From NCBI GenBank assembly GCA_007922195.1, contig ML682007.1, positions 12,596,562-12,660,561 on the forward strand: 64,000 nt of DNA. Direction: 5' to 3'. The DNA comes from Podocnemis expansa (lineage: Eukaryota > Chordata > Testudines > Podocnemididae). Shown here in pieces: positions 62,994 through 64,000 of this stretch; position 1 is the first letter of the stretch; each line of letters opens with the position of its first letter. The notes below the pieces were generated by a model. It was not told the origin of the DNA, did not search any database, and was given only the letters and a program-made list of their open reading frames with translations. Both the position numbers and the translations under genes were made by a program.

Positions 62994-63540
62994 TATGATA
63001 GACAAGATGTAGGTGGCTTTGTAAACATAGCTTGATGGCTTTTTTGTGAGGCCAAGTTTGACTTTTGCTTGTAAAATGATTGAAGTTTAGGCCTCCCTAG
63101 CAATTTATCTGAAAGCAATGTACCAGCTAGAGATTGCAGTTGTCTGATTTTGCACTGCCTTCAAGAAATGGGATAGTACACCTGTCATCTCTCATGACAA
63201 CCTTCACCAATGCTCCCCCACTGCTTTGAAGATATAAAGTGGAGTTATGTTATTGTATTATTAGAGATGGCCTCCATCGCACTTCAGGATCTGCACACTT
63301 TGATGGTGTTTAAACCCAGATCCAAACTCTTCTGCATGCACCAATTTTTCTTATGCTATTGCTGTTCATTTCTATGATGGAAGAAAAGGATTTTTTAGCT
63401 ATAATAACTCAGCAGTACCTACAGTTGGACTTCATCTAGGGCTTTATGTTGATAAGCACATCTGACAGTCAGGCCTTTTGCCGAGTCCTGGCTGGGAAGG
63501 TTTGGCTGGGATTGTTGGCTTTGACAGGGGTTTAAGTAAG

Positions 63541-63735
63541 CCGGAACGGCCTGGAACGTCATTCTGGGGCCCACTATTTTTAGGGGCTCAGCTTTCTGGG
63601 CCCCCTAAAAATAGGAAACGGTACCAGAACACTGTGTTTTGGGCCCACCATTGAAAACTAGCAGGCCCCGGAACACAGCATTCTGGCACCATTTTCACTG
63701 CACCCCTAAAAATAGTGAGCCCCTGGAACGGCATT
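63541..63735. repeat. Inverted-repeat block with GGAACGGC and CTATTTTTAGGGG motifs
   Basis: CCGGAACGGCCTGGAACGTC and CCCACTATTTTTAGGGGCTC recur in inverted form at about 63704-63735 (CCCCTAAAAATAGTGAGCCC). The family is not recognised. Confidence 0.5.
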
Positions 63736-63897
63736 CCCATACCCAAACCCCACCCCAAATCCCTCCCCTTCAAGGCCCCACCACAGCATGGGGCTTGCCT
63801 TCAATCCCCCTGCCCCAGCCAGACCCAGGCCATGCTGCCAGCCTGACTTGTGGCCTACTGCCTCCTCTGCAGCCGCGCTGCCCCCAGTAAGTACTGA

Positions 63898-64000
63898 GGT
63901 GGCTGGCTCACGCTGGGGGGAATATTGGGGGCAGGAGGTAGGTATTGGGGTGGTATTGGGGGCTGGGTGTGGGTACTGGGGGTCAATTTTGGGGACAGGG
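63898..64000 (+). repeat. G-rich tract at window edge
   Basis: Repeated GGGGG runs spaced by TATT or TACT units suggest low-complexity sequence with G-quadruplex potential. It continues past the window. Confidence 0.6.

Noticed and set aside
1..64000. A CRISPR array, phage-like or bacterial defence system
   Set aside because: No such signal. Splice-interrupted vertebrate exons and reptilian transposons account for what can be recognised.

Overview
The window is vertebrate nuclear DNA of non-avian reptile type. A turtle is favoured and a crocodilian is not excluded. The evidence is AT-rich sequence with long introns, CR1 LINE fragments, a tRNA-headed SINE with a CR1-like 3' tail (a structure known from turtles), many Penelope-like tails and several hAT and other MITEs. 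There is no prokaryotic content and no CRISPR array. Two runs of exactly 10 N sit inside (CA)n microsatellites.

One protein-coding gene is recognisable: ACSL6, long-chain acyl-CoA synthetase 6, on the minus strand. I rebuilt it exon by exon. There are 20 coding exons plus one alternative exon, from the ATG at 47567 down to the stop at 1281. All junctions are GT/AG, all phases agree, and the product is 698 residues with either alternative exon. The AMP-binding motif, the GYGQTE motif and the HTGDIG...DRKK signature are intact, so the gene looks functional. Residues shared with ACSL6 rather than ACSL1 are found throughout, for example [22 protein letters not shown] and the gate-exon residues.

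Layout: 1-1280 is the 3' UTR or downstream flank. From 1281 to 47593 lie the exons and their introns. From 47594 to 64000 is upstream sequence or 5' intron, with repeats but no gene I can support. The non-coding first exon and promoter were not located and may lie beyond the window.

The most interesting part of the gene is 22301-22665. Two homologous 78-nt exons encode the alternative fatty-acid gate, Phe type then Tyr type in transcript order. They are separated by an intron of only 57 nt, and a long pyrimidine-rich tract precedes the first. This is the layout expected of mutually exclusive exons enforced by steric hindrance. A (GU)n tract lies 83 nt after the 33-nt exon 7. Exon 2 (ATG exon) stays open in frame upstream of its ATG.

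The repeats include about 15 copies of one short tail. The copy at 28.9-29.4 kb ties this tail to a decayed GIY-YIG endonuclease of a Penelope-like element, and several copies form inverted pairs. Other repeats are hAT MITEs (two with perfect 8-bp target duplications), four MITEs with similar ends but unrelated palindromic cores, several foldback sequences and a 30-bp minisatellite.
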